DNA of 64,000 nucleotides from Desulfofalx alkaliphila DSM 12257 (GCF_000711975.1 NZ_KL544001.1:93362-157361), one strand, 5' to 3'; counted from the first letter of the stretch, positions 8,559 through 16,759 are shown. The notes: a model not told the origin generated them from the letters alone. Translations and numbers: made by a program.

Positions 8559-9452
8559 ATGAATACCGAGGGGGATCGCATCGTTTTTAACCGAGCCCAG
8601 GCGGCAGCCCTGATCGCCATCATCTTTTTAGCATTACTGATGCTGGCCCTGGCCGGTTGCAGCCGGCAGGCCAAGATTGAAAACACCGATGCTAACCAAC
8701 CGCCAATCAGTTCAAAACCGCAGCAACAGGTGGAATATGTAAAGCTCTACTTTGCCGATAAAGATGCCATGTACCTTCAGCCTGAAGTAAGGCAAGTAAG
8801 CGTGCAGGGTGAAACACTGGCTGAGGTGGTAATAAAAGAACTAATAGCCGGCCCCCGGCAGAAGGACTTAATCCGCACCATTCCCCCGGAAACAAAACTG
8901 CTCTCTTTTCAAGTTACCGACGGTGTGGGCTTTGTAAACTTTTCAAAGGAACTGAAGTCAAAACACTGGGGGGGTACCACCGGTGAATTTTTCACCCTTT
9001 ATTCGGTGGTGAACACCTTGGCAGATCTGGGACTGGCCGATACGGTACAGTTTTTGGTGGAAGGGGAAAAGCACGAAACCCTGGCCGGTCATTTTGAAAT
9101 TTTTGAACCGCTGGGCCCCAACTGGAATGCGGTGATACCCGGTGAAATTCACCTGGGCCCCCTGGAAGTCAATGAAGAAAGAATGCGCGAAGTACAGGAA
9201 GCGGCAGACCAGGGGCTTGAAACATGGTACTTGGACCCCTTGGCGGTGGCCCGGGAAATGGGCAGCAGGCTGGGTTTTGACCCCCGGCTGGATGAGTTTG
9301 AGCTGCTCACCCTTGAGGAGGGCCGGTCTGAGGTGCTGGTCACCCATGACCGGGAGGATTATGTCATCCACCTGGTTCAGCCGGTTAAAAGGGGCGACGG
9401 CGGAGTATGGAGCATTAACAAAGTTAACACCCACATAAATATAAATAAATAA
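8559..9452 (+). CDS. GerMN-domain lipoprotein
   Basis: 297 residues. A long N-terminal region has a hydrophobic segment ending in a lipobox (LALAGC, lipid on the Cys near residue 28). A GerMN domain then starts near residue 60 (VKLYFADKDAMYL, VIKELIAGP, TKLLSFQVTDGVGFVNFSKEL). GerMN domains occur in GerM-type proteins of sporulation and germination and in lipoproteins next to two-component systems. The C-terminal part (about 200-297) is not recognised. ATG follows GGGAGGGTAAAGG. A TATAAT at 8511 may mark a separate promoter. The gene ends at a strong bidirectional terminator. Confidence 0.82.
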   Translation: MNTEGDRIVFNRAQAAALIAIIFLALLMLALAGCSRQAKIENTDANQPPISSKPQQQVEYVKLYFADKDAMYLQPEVRQVSVQGETLAEVVIKELIAGPRQKDLIRTIPPETKLLSFQVTDGVGFVNFSKELKSKHWGGTTGEFFTLYSVVNTLADLGLADTVQFLVEGEKHETLAGHFEIFEPLGPNWNAVIPGEIHLGPLEVNEERMREVQEAADQGLETWYLDPLAVAREMGSRLGFDPRLDEFELLTLEEGRSEVLVTHDREDYVIHLVQPVKRGDGGVWSINKVNTHININK

Positions 9453-9459
9453 ACCCACA

Positions 9460-9504
9460 AAAACGAAACAACCCTAACCTGCACCGTTAGGGTTGTTTCG
9501 TTTT
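9460..9504. terminator. Strong bidirectional terminator
   Basis: AAAACGAAACAACCCTAA pairs perfectly with TTAGGGTTGTTTCGTTTT around a 9-base loop. It serves the GerMN gene on plus and the HAM1-SIR2-ppaX unit on minus, whose last codons overlap its right edge. Confidence 0.92.
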
Positions 9505-10126
9505 ATAATAGATCATCCCAACTGTCCAATATTAAATCGGGCTGATGTTTTAACAGGCTTTCCTTTTTTGCTATGCCCCAGGGAACGGCAACGGATTTTA
9601 CCCCCGCCGCCTTGGCAGCCATAATGTCAAAGGGGCTGTCGCCAACGTACATGGTTTGCTCGGGCCGGCGCTTAAGTCTTTCTAAGGCCGCAAAAATAGG
9701 CTCGGGCTGGGGTTTGTGCTTGTCCACATCCTGGGCGCCAATGAGCACCTGCATATACTTATCCATACCTAAAAAATCGATGCTGCGTTGGGCCACCTTG
9801 GTGCTCTTGGATGTTACCACTCCCATTACAATGCCCTGCTCCCTTAACCTGGCCAGCATCTCCATTGTGCCGGGGTAGGCAGTGGTGTAGCGGTCGTGGT
9901 CAAGGGAGTAATAGTGTTGATAGAGTTTAAAAAAATCCTCTTCCCGGTCGGCCCCGGCAAAGTGAATGCCAATATCCCTTAAGGCCCGGCCCACCCACTG
10001 CATCACGTCCCCTTGGCCCCAGGGAATATTCATTTGCTCAAACACCCTTTTATAGGTGCGTTTAATTAAGGGCAGTGAGTCAATCAGTGTTCCGTCCAAG
10101 TCAAACAGAACAGTATTGTATTCCAT
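9503..10126 (-). CDS. HAD-family phosphatase, PpaX/phosphoglycolate phosphatase-like
   Basis: 207 residues. HAD motif I is FDLDGTLIDS at the N-terminus with nucleophile and acid aspartates, a helical cap follows, motif II is VVTSKSTK, and motif III/IV is KPQPEP...YVGDSPFDIMAAKAAG. PpaX of Bacillus hydrolyses pyrophosphate; close relatives hydrolyse phosphoglycolate, so the substrate is not settled. It starts 17 bases after the SIR2-like gene on the same strand with TTAGGTGG as ribosome site. It may therefore be the third gene of a unit whose first enzyme would release pyrophosphate. That link is inference. Confidence 0.85.
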   Translation of the reverse strand: MEYNTVLFDLDGTLIDSLPLIKRTYKRVFEQMNIPWGQGDVMQWVGRALRDIGIHFAGADREEDFFKLYQHYYSLDHDRYTTAYPGTMEMLARLREQGIVMGVVTSKSTKVAQRSIDFLGMDKYMQVLIGAQDVDKHKPQPEPIFAALERLKRRPEQTMYVGDSPFDIMAAKAAGVKSVAVPWGIAKKESLLKHQPDLILDSWDDLL

Positions 10127-10143
10127 AGTAAAAAACCACCTAA

Positions 10144-10941
10144 CTATAAATTATTTACCCGCTCATAGAGTTCCTTCATAAAGTTCACAAAGTCTGTCTC
10201 GTGATTATCAGAGTTTAAACATATTATTCGCATACCCTTCTTACCGTATATTTCCTCAAAAACCGGGTTGGGTTTCATGGTTACCATATATGCCTTACAA
10301 CTGGACTTCATTATTTTAAACAACTTGCTCCACATATAGCGCACGTTTAAATCCCTAAAACTGTAACCTAAAAAGAGCACAGTTTTGCCCAACAAGTCAG
10401 ACCGCAGTTTAATATCGATGGGCCCGTTCATATCCAACCTGTTATGATAATCAGACTCGCTGATCACAAGGGTTTCGTCATGGTCTAAACTGCCGTGAAA
10501 TTTAACTATTTGTGTGACGTTTTCTTGGGCGCAGAGGATGTCGTCCAGTGTGGCTATACGGCAGTAGGGGTACCGGTGATACTTAAAAGCCTCTTCCAGG
10601 GTTTCGTCAAAATTAGTGGTATAAATGGTGGGGAAATTTAGCTTAACTAAGTATTCGTGGGCCTTTGAAGAAGAAATGTCGTAACCGGTGTCTCTAAGGT
10701 TGCGGTCAATTATTTTGGCAATGCGGTTTTTGCTGCCATATTTAAGTATGTGGTACTCGGCAATTTGCAAAAAATCCCCGTGCATTAAGAGCACTTGGGG
10801 GTGGTAATCCAGGTCTTCGGCCACCTTATAAATTAGGCTTTCCCAGCCCGGCAGCCCCAGGTTGCGGGAAATTCCCGCCCCCACAAAGGGAATAATGCGC
10901 TTTTCTTTTATCTCTTGGGCCAGTTCGTCCAATACTCTCAA
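10144..10941 (-). CDS. SIR2-like domain protein
   Basis: 265 residues, almost all a SIR2_2-type Rossmann domain. It keeps GAGIS (21-25), TTNFD (108-112), FHGS with H149 at the catalytic position, and a late FLGYSFRDLNVR motif. In bacterial immunity such domains act as NADases or NAD-derived-signal enzymes; sirtuin deacylase zinc cysteines are absent, so deacetylation is unlikely. There is no other domain. It starts at TTG, overlapping the HAM1-like stop codon in TTGA, with AAGGGAGGT upstream, so the two proteins are translationally coupled. Substrate and trigger are unknown. Confidence 0.85.
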   Translation of the reverse strand: MRVLDELAQEIKEKRIIPFVGAGISRNLGLPGWESLIYKVAEDLDYHPQVLLMHGDFLQIAEYHILKYGSKNRIAKIIDRNLRDTGYDISSSKAHEYLVKLNFPTIYTTNFDETLEEAFKYHRYPYCRIATLDDILCAQENVTQIVKFHGSLDHDETLVISESDYHNRLDMNGPIDIKLRSDLLGKTVLFLGYSFRDLNVRYMWSKLFKIMKSSCKAYMVTMKPNPVFEEIYGKKGMRIICLNSDNHETDFVNFMKELYERVNNL

Positions 10942-11525
10942 GATCTTGACCTCCCTTGGGAAAGAAGAAAGCTTTTAAATTCTGCCGCTGCGGTGCGGCG
11001 CATTGAGATGGCTAACTTTTCATCGGGGCTCATTTCTCCAAAGGTGCGGCTGTGCCCCTGGGGAATAAAGACCGGGTCCCACTGGCTGCCGTTTTCACCC
11101 CGGGGTTCCGGTGCAATGGTGCCCTTTAATCTTCCCTCAAAGAGATAAATTTTTTTGCCGTCGCAGTAGCCAATGGTGGTGATGGCCACAGCGCTGCGGT
11201 TCTTTTCGTTTTCCATCAACTTAATAAAGCCGGTAAGCTTTAATTTTTCCCAAAATGTATCGGTAAGGCCGCCGGGCAGCCCCTGCCAGGCGTCCACATA
11301 GAGGCCGGTTTGATCCACAAAGAGGGGGGCACGCTTTTCATCAAAGGCATGAAGGGTTTTAGCCTGCACAATATCCCGGTGATTGTCGCCCAGGGGCTCG
11401 GCAGTATCAAACCAAACGGGGGTAAATTCCACCGGGCTCAGCAGTTTGCTGTATTCATAATTTTTTTCTTTATTTTTACTGACAAATCGCAGTGGGCGGC
11501 TGACATAAAATGCTTTGTAACCCAT
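10938..11525 (-). CDS. HAM1/RdgB-like nucleoside triphosphate pyrophosphatase
   Basis: 195 residues from ATG 11525, chosen because AGGAGG sits 6 bases before it; a GTG two codons upstream touches that site. Family features are FVSKNKEKNYE (the S-x-N-x-x-K triphosphate motif), DQTGLYVDA, EGRLKGTIAPEPRG, WDPVFIPQG and TFGEMSPDEK. Classical members turn ITP, XTP or dITP into monophosphate and pyrophosphate. The usual SHR near the C-terminus reads SMRR and the FGYDP loop reads SQWDP, so it is a divergent member that may prefer another nucleotide. It is the first gene of the HAM1-SIR2-PpaX unit. Confidence 0.82.
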   Translation of the reverse strand: MGYKAFYVSRPLRFVSKNKEKNYEYSKLLSPVEFTPVWFDTAEPLGDNHRDIVQAKTLHAFDEKRAPLFVDQTGLYVDAWQGLPGGLTDTFWEKLKLTGFIKLMENEKNRSAVAITTIGYCDGKKIYLFEGRLKGTIAPEPRGENGSQWDPVFIPQGHSRTFGEMSPDEKLAISMRRTAAAEFKSFLLSQGRSRS

Positions 11526-11556
11526 AGGCACCCTCCTATGAATGTTTACTGCGTAC

Positions 11557-11585
11557 TTTACTTTAAATTTAATATAACATACAAT
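11557..11585 (+). promoter_or_regulatory. Candidate sigma-A promoter for the YczE-like gene
   Basis: TTTACT (11557-11562), 17-base spacer, TACAAT (11580-11585). A second overlapping pair, TTTACT 11545 and TTTAAT 11568, also has 17-base spacing. Either would read the gene starting at 11619. Confidence 0.45.
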
Positions 11586-11618
11586 TAACCTTAGCGGTTG
11601 AAAATTGGAGGAATAGAG

Positions 11619-12287
11619 TTGAAAAAGCCTTTGTTTTATGTGCTCCAGTACGCTTGGTTTGTACTGGGTCTATTAGTTCTGTCGCTGGGTATTGTACTTT
11701 TGGTGCAGGCCTGGTTGGGCCCAACCCCCTGGGATGTACTGCATTTGGGTTTAACTAACTACCTGCCCTTTACCTTTGGCCAAGTTATGATTGGCCTTGG
11801 TGTTTTGCTGGTGCTCATTAGTTGGCTCTTGGGCGAAAAACCCTATACAGGCACCCTGTTAAACATGGTACTCATTGGCATCTTTGTGGATATTATTATG
11901 CAGGGCCATTTGCTGCCGGTGCCCCAGCACCTGGCCTTTCGCATCCTCTATATGGTGGCCGGCACACTGGCCTGCGGCTTTGCCACCGGGGTTTACATCA
12001 GTGCAAAACTGGGTGCCGGGCCCAGAGACAGCCTGATGCTGGCCCTGCACCGCATCACCGGCCTGCGCATTGGAGCGGTGCGCACCGCAATGGAAGTGAC
12101 GGTGGTTGTGGTGGGCTTTTTACTGGGGGGCCACTTTGGTGTGGGCACAATTTTTTTCTCGGTGACAATAGGCTGGGTAACGGAATTTTTCCTCAGCCTG
12201 TTTAGAAAGATAGCCCAGAGCGAGAGGTTTTCGGTCTTTAAGGAAAGATATCTTATCAAAGAGGTCTACGGCATTGAAAGGGGCTAG
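11619..12287 (+). CDS. YczE/YitT-type integral membrane protein
   Basis: 222 residues from TTG 11619, placed 8 bases after TTGGAGG; the earlier in-frame TTG at 11598 lies upstream of that ribosome site. Five hydrophobic segments cover most of the protein. Motifs LGPTPWDVL and AKLGAGPRDSLM, both a short loop before a re-entrant helix, are typical of the YczE/YyaS (COG2364) group. Function of the family is not established; some are thought to be transporters. The gene is transcribed alone, away from the HAM1-SIR2 unit, and ends in a terminator. Confidence 0.8.
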   Translation: MKKPLFYVLQYAWFVLGLLVLSLGIVLLVQAWLGPTPWDVLHLGLTNYLPFTFGQVMIGLGVLLVLISWLLGEKPYTGTLLNMVLIGIFVDIIMQGHLLPVPQHLAFRILYMVAGTLACGFATGVYISAKLGAGPRDSLMLALHRITGLRIGAVRTAMEVTVVVVGFLLGGHFGVGTIFFSVTIGWVTEFFLSLFRKIAQSERFSVFKERYLIKEVYGIERG

Positions 12288-12323
12288 AAAAAGGAAAAAG
12301 ACAGTCGAAAGGAAAGTATAAAG

Positions 12324-12366
12324 AAACTACCCGTCGGTTGCCAAAGGCCTGACAGGTAGTTTTTTC
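12324..12366 (+). terminator. Terminator after YczE-like gene
   Basis: AAACTACC pairs with GGTAGTTT around an inner imperfect stem, followed by TTTTTT. The next gene converges from the minus strand only 5 bases beyond. Confidence 0.75.
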
Positions 12367-12370
12367 ATCT

Positions 12371-13216
12371 TTAATATTGCAAACTGCCCTTTCTTCCCAA
12401 AAGGCAGGGCAAATGGCCAAAGACCAAAATATCTCCCAGGTAGCCGTAAAAGGCCCTTTCCCCGGCTTTAATTGGTCGGCCGCATACCGGGCAGGGGCTT
12501 TCCTCTTTGCAGGGTAGAATTATACCCTCTACCTCTTGCCCGTCAACCTTCACTGTGGCGTAATCTAACTTGCCCTTATAGGGTTCCATGGGTGAGCAGG
12601 CCGGGTGAAAATAATGGCGCGTTTTCTTGCCCTTATGGCGCAAACGATACTCCACCATGGGTGAGTAGGGCAAAATTTTCCCCTTGCATTTATGGCATTT
12701 TCGCGGCCGGGCAAAGGTATTTCTTAAACGGTAGCGGGTTTTGGCCGGTGCCATTCTGGCCTCCCTGTCCTTCCAGTAGCGGGCCGGATCCGGCTGGCTT
12801 TTAACCCACTTCTCAACCTGCCGGTAAAAGGTGCGGTAATCCCGGTCTTCTAACTTGAAATTTGCAGGCACGCCGGCTTCCACCAGCTGTTTATAAAAGG
12901 CCTCTTCGGCAGAGTGGTGGGCAATGCCGTCCATCTTGGCAGTTTCCCAGTTGTAGCCTTCCTTTTCTAACCACTGATGCAGCGTGTGAAAAATATTCCC
13001 TGAACATACCAGCACCCGGTCTGACTTGCTTACCCCAGCTTTTTTCATCAGCCCTATCATCAACCGGCAGGCCATTTCAGACATGCCAATATCCTCGTTC
13101 CAGGTTAAAGGAAGCTTTACGGAGTAAACCTCCTGCGGTTCTTCACTCACCAGCACCAGTACCTCAGAGAAAGCCCTGCATCCGCCGCCGGCATCCTCTA
13201 TGTACCAAGTGCGCAT
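12371..13216 (-). CDS. Unknown protein with two C-terminal zinc-finger-like motifs
   Basis: 281 residues. The start is ATG 13216 behind GGGGGT, because a TATAAT element overlaps the longer in-frame ATG at 13252. I recognise no family for the N-terminal 160 residues, which look like a mixed alpha/beta domain (VLVLVSEEPQEVY, DRVLVCSGNIFHTLHQWLEK). The C-terminal part holds two similar units, CHKCKGKILP...HPAC and CPVCGRPIK...HLPC, each likely to bind one zinc in a PARP-finger-like CxxC/HxxC way. That suggests nucleic-acid or protein binding, but no activity can be assigned. Confidence 0.65.
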   Translation of the reverse strand: MRTWYIEDAGGGCRAFSEVLVLVSEEPQEVYSVKLPLTWNEDIGMSEMACRLMIGLMKKAGVSKSDRVLVCSGNIFHTLHQWLEKEGYNWETAKMDGIAHHSAEEAFYKQLVEAGVPANFKLEDRDYRTFYRQVEKWVKSQPDPARYWKDREARMAPAKTRYRLRNTFARPRKCHKCKGKILPYSPMVEYRLRHKGKKTRHYFHPACSPMEPYKGKLDYATVKVDGQEVEGIILPCKEESPCPVCGRPIKAGERAFYGYLGDILVFGHLPCLLGRKGSLQY

Positions 13217-13250
13217 TGTAATACCCCCAAACAATTTAGTCACAAAAGAC

Positions 13251-13256
13251 ATTATA
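13251..13256 (-). promoter_or_regulatory. -10 element of the zinc-finger gene
   Basis: TATAAT read on the minus strand, 35 bases before ATG 13216. No good -35 is seen at 16-18 bases. It overlaps the longer in-frame ATG and so argues for the shorter protein. Confidence 0.4.
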
Positions 13257-13322
13257 ACACAAAAAGGGCAGGTTAAGCGGCCAAGCGCAATAACCCACCC
13301 TAACTATTAAAGCATGTAAGTC

Positions 13323-13622
13323 TTACTCCAGCCTGATTATCATTGTATTTTCTTCTTCATTGTACTCCACCGGATAGGTTCCCTTAACAGTGATACCAAA
13401 ATGATTTAAAAAATTTTTAGCATTGATTTTGCGGCGGGTAATTTTAAAACCTTCACCCTTATTAACTCCTTTAATGGCAATGATCTTATTTGCTTTATCA
13501 TAACCAAGGATGGCATACTCACTGTTTAATTTATCAACTGCTAATTCACCCAGGGTTATATGGTTTTTGCTAATCATTGCATTATAGGAGTTGCGCGGGC
13601 TATACCATTCCATGTTAGACAT
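13323..13622 (-). CDS. Hypothetical protein, 99 residues
   Basis: Soluble, mixed-charge protein of 99 residues with no family I recognise. AGGGGG lies 9 bases before ATG and a perfect-spacing sigma-A promoter lies just upstream, so it is very likely expressed. The middle reads as a short beta-rich region (YAILGYDKANKIIAIKGV) and the end has a strand pair (GTYPVEYNEEENTMIIRLE). It sits alone between the zinc-finger gene and comB, all on the minus strand. Confidence 0.65.
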   Translation of the reverse strand: MSNMEWYSPRNSYNAMISKNHITLGELAVDKLNSEYAILGYDKANKIIAIKGVNKGEGFKITRRKINAKNFLNHFGITVKGTYPVEYNEEENTMIIRLE

Positions 13623-13655
13623 TAAAAGGCCCCCTTATCCTGGCAGTTTTTCAAA

Positions 13656-13684
13656 ATTATAACCATAAATTTACTTTTAGTCAA
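13656..13684 (-). promoter_or_regulatory. Sigma-A promoter for the 99-residue protein
   Basis: Minus strand TTGACT (13684-13679), exactly 17 bases, then TATAAT (13661-13656). It lies 34 bases before the start codon. Confidence 0.82.
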
Positions 13685-13695
13685 ACATATATTTT

Positions 13696-13729
13696 AATAA
13701 AAATAACCTGCCGATTAATGACAGGTTAT
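13696..13729 (-). terminator. Terminator after comB
   Basis: On the minus strand ATAACCTG pairs with CAGGTTAT around an 11-base loop and is followed by a TTTTATT tail. It overlaps the comB stop codon. Confidence 0.75.
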
Positions 13730-14535
13730 GTCACAATAACACCATCTTTATACTTAGGTACAAGTGAATATGTATTTAGTTGTGAACAATAAATTAAATC
13801 ATCGGTCATGCCAAGTTGAACCAGTTTTTGGCCGTGCAGGGAATCATAAAGTGCATCTAAAGTGTTATCATTGTAATAGATAGCTAGACGATAGGCTGCC
13901 ACGGCCATGTCATCAAGTATTATTAAATCTTGGCAATTACTATCAAGCGGTGTTTCTTCTTGGTATACACTGTTTGTTAACCGGCGCCTGGGGGCCAGTG
14001 ACCTGCCCCTGTATTCCTTTACCCCCTTTATTTCTAATAACTCCTTAATTATCCACCCTGCTGCCAGTGTATCTTCCAGGGAAAACTTGCCCCGGGTACC
14101 GGCACAGGCTAGCAAAATATGGCCCTTAAAGGCCGCCAACTCTTGGGCCACCGCCCTGACGTTTAAAAGGCTGCCCATTAAAACATGGGCTGCCCTCTGC
14201 ACAGCCAGCTCAATTGTGCCGGTGCCGTTGGTGGTGGTCAGGACCACCGTTTTTCCGCCCACCTTATCCGCAGTATACTCCAGGGGGGAGTTGCCCAGGT
14301 GAAAGCCCGGCAGCCTTACCGCCCCCCGCTCGCCCCCCAGCAGCACCTTGCCCTTGGCGGCGGCCAAGGCCCGGGCTTCCTCCACCTCTGCCACGGCAAT
14401 TACCCCCCGGCAGCCGTTGGCAAGGGCGGTGGTAATGGTGGTGGTGGCCCGCAAAATATCCAGCACCACCGCCGTCTGATAGCTTTGTTGTAAGTCCTTT
14501 AACCCCGCTCGGGTTGAAACAAGAGATATCCTCAT
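13726..14535 (-). CDS. comB: 2-phosphosulfolactate phosphatase
   Basis: 269 residues. ComB family: it removes phosphate from 2-phospho-3-sulfolactate, a step first defined in archaeal coenzyme M synthesis and also found in bacteria that make sulfolactate. Typical features are VVLDILRATTTI near 24-35, LLGGERGAVRLPGFHLGNSP, TTTNGTG and GSLLNVRAVA. No other coenzyme M or sulfolactate gene is nearby. It lies divergent from motA, with about 165 bases between the two starts. Confidence 0.88.
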   Translation of the reverse strand: MRISLVSTRAGLKDLQQSYQTAVVLDILRATTTITTALANGCRGVIAVAEVEEARALAAAKGKVLLGGERGAVRLPGFHLGNSPLEYTADKVGGKTVVLTTTNGTGTIELAVQRAAHVLMGSLLNVRAVAQELAAFKGHILLACAGTRGKFSLEDTLAAGWIIKELLEIKGVKEYRGRSLAPRRRLTNSVYQEETPLDSNCQDLIILDDMAVAAYRLAIYYNDNTLDALYDSLHGQKLVQLGMTDDLIYCSQLNTYSLVPKYKDGVIVT

Positions 14536-14606
14536 ACTTGTATTATATTACATACCCCTATTATTTATGGCACCCTGCCAATAATTTCTGGTTAAGTTTC
14601 TAAACT

Positions 14607-14636
14607 TTGACAAAACAAGGCAGGACTTTCTCTAAG
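14607..14636 (+). promoter_or_regulatory. Candidate promoter for motA operon
   Basis: TTGACA (14607-14612) with TCTAAG 18 bases further on (14631-14636). The -35 is perfect, the -10 a 4/6 match. I see no sigma-D type TAAA-N15-GCCGATAT in this 165-base gap. Confidence 0.45.
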
Positions 14637-14700
14637 TAAAGTCGTATTTTCTTATTTAGTTGCAGTATAGCAAAAAAGTAGGGGGGTACGATGTAATCTT

Positions 14701-15480
14701 ATGAACTTTATTGTGCCGTTTGGTTTACTGTTAGCATTTTTTTCGCTAATAATTGGTTTTACCCTGGAAGGAGGGAGCATAAGTGCACTTATTGCCCCTT
14801 CTGCGGCGATAATTGTATTTGGCGGAACCTTTGGGGCAACCATTGTTGCCTATAGCTTTAACGAAGTAAAGAACATTCCCAATCTCCTTAAGATGGTACT
14901 GGTAAAAAAGATACCGCCATACCATGAGGCCATAGATCAAATAGTGGAATTATCAGATAAGGCCAGGCGAGAGGGCCTCTTATATATAGACAACCAGTTA
15001 GATCAAATAGATGATCCCTTTTTGCGCAAAGCAATGCAATTGGTGGTGGATGGCACCGACCCTGAAATGGTGCGCAACATTTTAGAAACCGAGATGTATT
15101 CTGCCCACGAACGTCATGAGGTGGGCGCCAGCATATTTGAAAGTGCCGGCGGCTATTCACCCACCCTGGGTATTATCGGCACAGTGATGGGCCTGGTACA
15201 CGTGCTGGGCAGCATAAGCGACCCCGATTCCTTGGGGCCGGCCATTGCCATGGCCTTTGCGGCTTGCTTGTACGGTGTTGCCGCGGCAAACATATTTTTC
15301 TTCCCGGTGGCCCACCGGCTGCAAAATTTAAGTAAACAGGAGCTAGTATTAAAGGAGCTGCAAATAGAAGGTGTGCTTTCATTACAAGCCGGATATAACC
15401 CGATGCTTATTCGTGAAAGATTAAATGCCTTTTTAAGGCATTCAAATCTCCAGCGCCGTGCTGATGAAGAGGAAGAATAA
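14701..15480 (+). CDS. motA: Flagellar motor stator protein MotA
   Basis: 259 residues with four membrane helices (two near the N-terminus, two at about 150-205) and a cytoplasmic loop between the second and third that contacts FliG. It forms the proton- or sodium-driven stator with MotB. The conserved third-helix region GGYSPTLGIIGTVMGL and the fourth helix AIAMAFAACLYGV are present. AGGGGGGT lies 13 bases before ATG, rather far, with an ATG-TAA minimal frame between. motB follows after 2 bases. Confidence 0.93.
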   Translation: MNFIVPFGLLLAFFSLIIGFTLEGGSISALIAPSAAIIVFGGTFGATIVAYSFNEVKNIPNLLKMVLVKKIPPYHEAIDQIVELSDKARREGLLYIDNQLDQIDDPFLRKAMQLVVDGTDPEMVRNILETEMYSAHERHEVGASIFESAGGYSPTLGIIGTVMGLVHVLGSISDPDSLGPAIAMAFAACLYGVAAANIFFFPVAHRLQNLSKQELVLKELQIEGVLSLQAGYNPMLIRERLNAFLRHSNLQRRADEEEE

Positions 15481-15482
15481 AT

Positions 15483-16286
15483 ATGAGTATTAGAAACCGT
15501 CGTCCTAAACCAAAAGCTGATAACAGTGCCCGCTGGCTAATCACCTATGCGGATATGATTACACTGCTAATGATATTTTTCATTGTTATGTACACCATGA
15601 GCCAGGTTGATGCCAAGCGTTTTGAGGCCATAGCCCAGTCCCTTAACAAGGCCATGGGCGGCAAGGGGGCTATACTGTATGATGCCGGTCCGGGCTTAAC
15701 ACCCGGCACCTTTGACCAGCTTGACCCTGCCACCGACATTAACGAGTTAGAAAGGTTAGAAACCCAAAGCCTGCTGGAGGTAAAGGAACAAATAGAAGCC
15801 TACCTGGCAGAGGCCGGCCTGCAAGACAGCGTGACAGTGGAACTTGAAGAGCGGGGCATTGTGGTAAGCTTCCAAGATGTGGTATTATTTCCTTTAGGGT
15901 CAGCCCAGCTGTCGCCGGAGGCATCAGAAATTATCGGCAAGGTGGGCAATATATTAACCCAGGTCAACAACTATATTCGGGTGGAAGGCCACACCGACAA
16001 CCTGCCCATCAACACAGCGGTCTTTCCCTCCAACTGGGAACTGTCCGGCCAACGGGCCAGCCGGGTGGTGCGGGAGTTAATTGAACTGAACAATATTGCA
16101 CCGGAGCGCCTTTCAGCCAGCGGCTATGGGGAATACCGGCCCCGCAGGCCCAATGACGTTGAAGAAAACCGCCGCTTTAACCGGCGGGTGGATATAGTGG
16201 TACTGAGGTTTAAGTTTGAAAATATCGAACCGGGTCAGATAATCAAAATAGACGAAGGGGTGATGCAAAATGAGCAGCCAAGGTAG
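15483..16286 (+). CDS. motB: Flagellar motor stator protein MotB
   Basis: 267 residues. One N-terminal membrane helix (about 18-38) carries the ion-binding aspartate in RWLITYADMITLLM, then comes a plug/linker and a C-terminal OmpA-like peptidoglycan-binding domain (about 130-250) with the signature VEGHTDNLPI and NRRVDIVV. It anchors the stator to the cell wall. Its 3' end overlaps the cheW start by 17 bases, which couples stator and chemotaxis genes. Confidence 0.93.
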   Translation: MSIRNRRPKPKADNSARWLITYADMITLLMIFFIVMYTMSQVDAKRFEAIAQSLNKAMGGKGAILYDAGPGLTPGTFDQLDPATDINELERLETQSLLEVKEQIEAYLAEAGLQDSVTVELEERGIVVSFQDVVLFPLGSAQLSPEASEIIGKVGNILTQVNNYIRVEGHTDNLPINTAVFPSNWELSGQRASRVVRELIELNNIAPERLSASGYGEYRPRRPNDVEENRRFNRRVDIVVLRFKFENIEPGQIIKIDEGVMQNEQPR

Positions 16287-16743
16287 AGAAGAAGAGCAAA
16301 TTGTAGTCTTTCAACTACACAACCAAACCTACGGCATAGACATTACATCGGTGCGGGAGATTATCCGCATGGAAGAGATAACTGAAATACCCAACGCCCC
16401 CGATTTTTTAGAGGGCATAATTAATTTGCGAGGCGGCATTGTACCAATAATTGACCTGGGCAAACGCTTTGGGCTGGTGAGCGGCGAAAGAACAAGCCAA
16501 AGCCGCATCATCATTGTTCAGGTCAGCAATCAAATTTTTGGCATGATAGTTGATTCGGTGCAGGAGGTGCTGCGCGTACCGGCAAGTTCCATTGAACCCC
16601 CACCGCCCATGCTGGGTGGGGTCGACGCAGCCTACCTGCGGGGTGTTGCCCTATTGGAAGAACGGCTGGTAATACTGCTGGAACACAGCCGTATTTTGTT
16701 TGAAAAGGAGCAGCAGCAACTGGAAGAAGTAATTAACCAATAA
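16270..16743 (+). CDS. cheW: Chemotaxis coupling protein CheW
   Basis: 157 residues, a single CheW beta-barrel domain that links receptors to CheA. Typical strands are QIVVFQLHNQTYGIDI, VREIIRMEEITEIPN, GIINLRGGIVPIIDL and the late FGMIVDSVQEV. The start lies inside motB, and CheA starts 17 bases after the stop. No receptor (MCP) gene is in the window. Confidence 0.93.
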   Translation: MSSQGREEEQIVVFQLHNQTYGIDITSVREIIRMEEITEIPNAPDFLEGIINLRGGIVPIIDLGKRFGLVSGERTSQSRIIIVQVSNQIFGMIVDSVQEVLRVPASSIEPPPPMLGGVDAAYLRGVALLEERLVILLEHSRILFEKEQQQLEEVINQ

Positions 16744-16759
16744 TCGGGAGGTAGCGCCT

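Noticed and set aside
14185..14493. Plus-strand frames opposite comB
   Set aside because: Gly- and His-rich products from a GC-rich antisense stretch; comB on the minus strand has clear motifs.
14536..14700. c-di-GMP riboswitch upstream of motA or flgB (35416-35571)
   Set aside because: I looked for the GEMM-type core and tetraloop pairing and found none; the gaps are AT-rich with only promoter-like signals or repeats.
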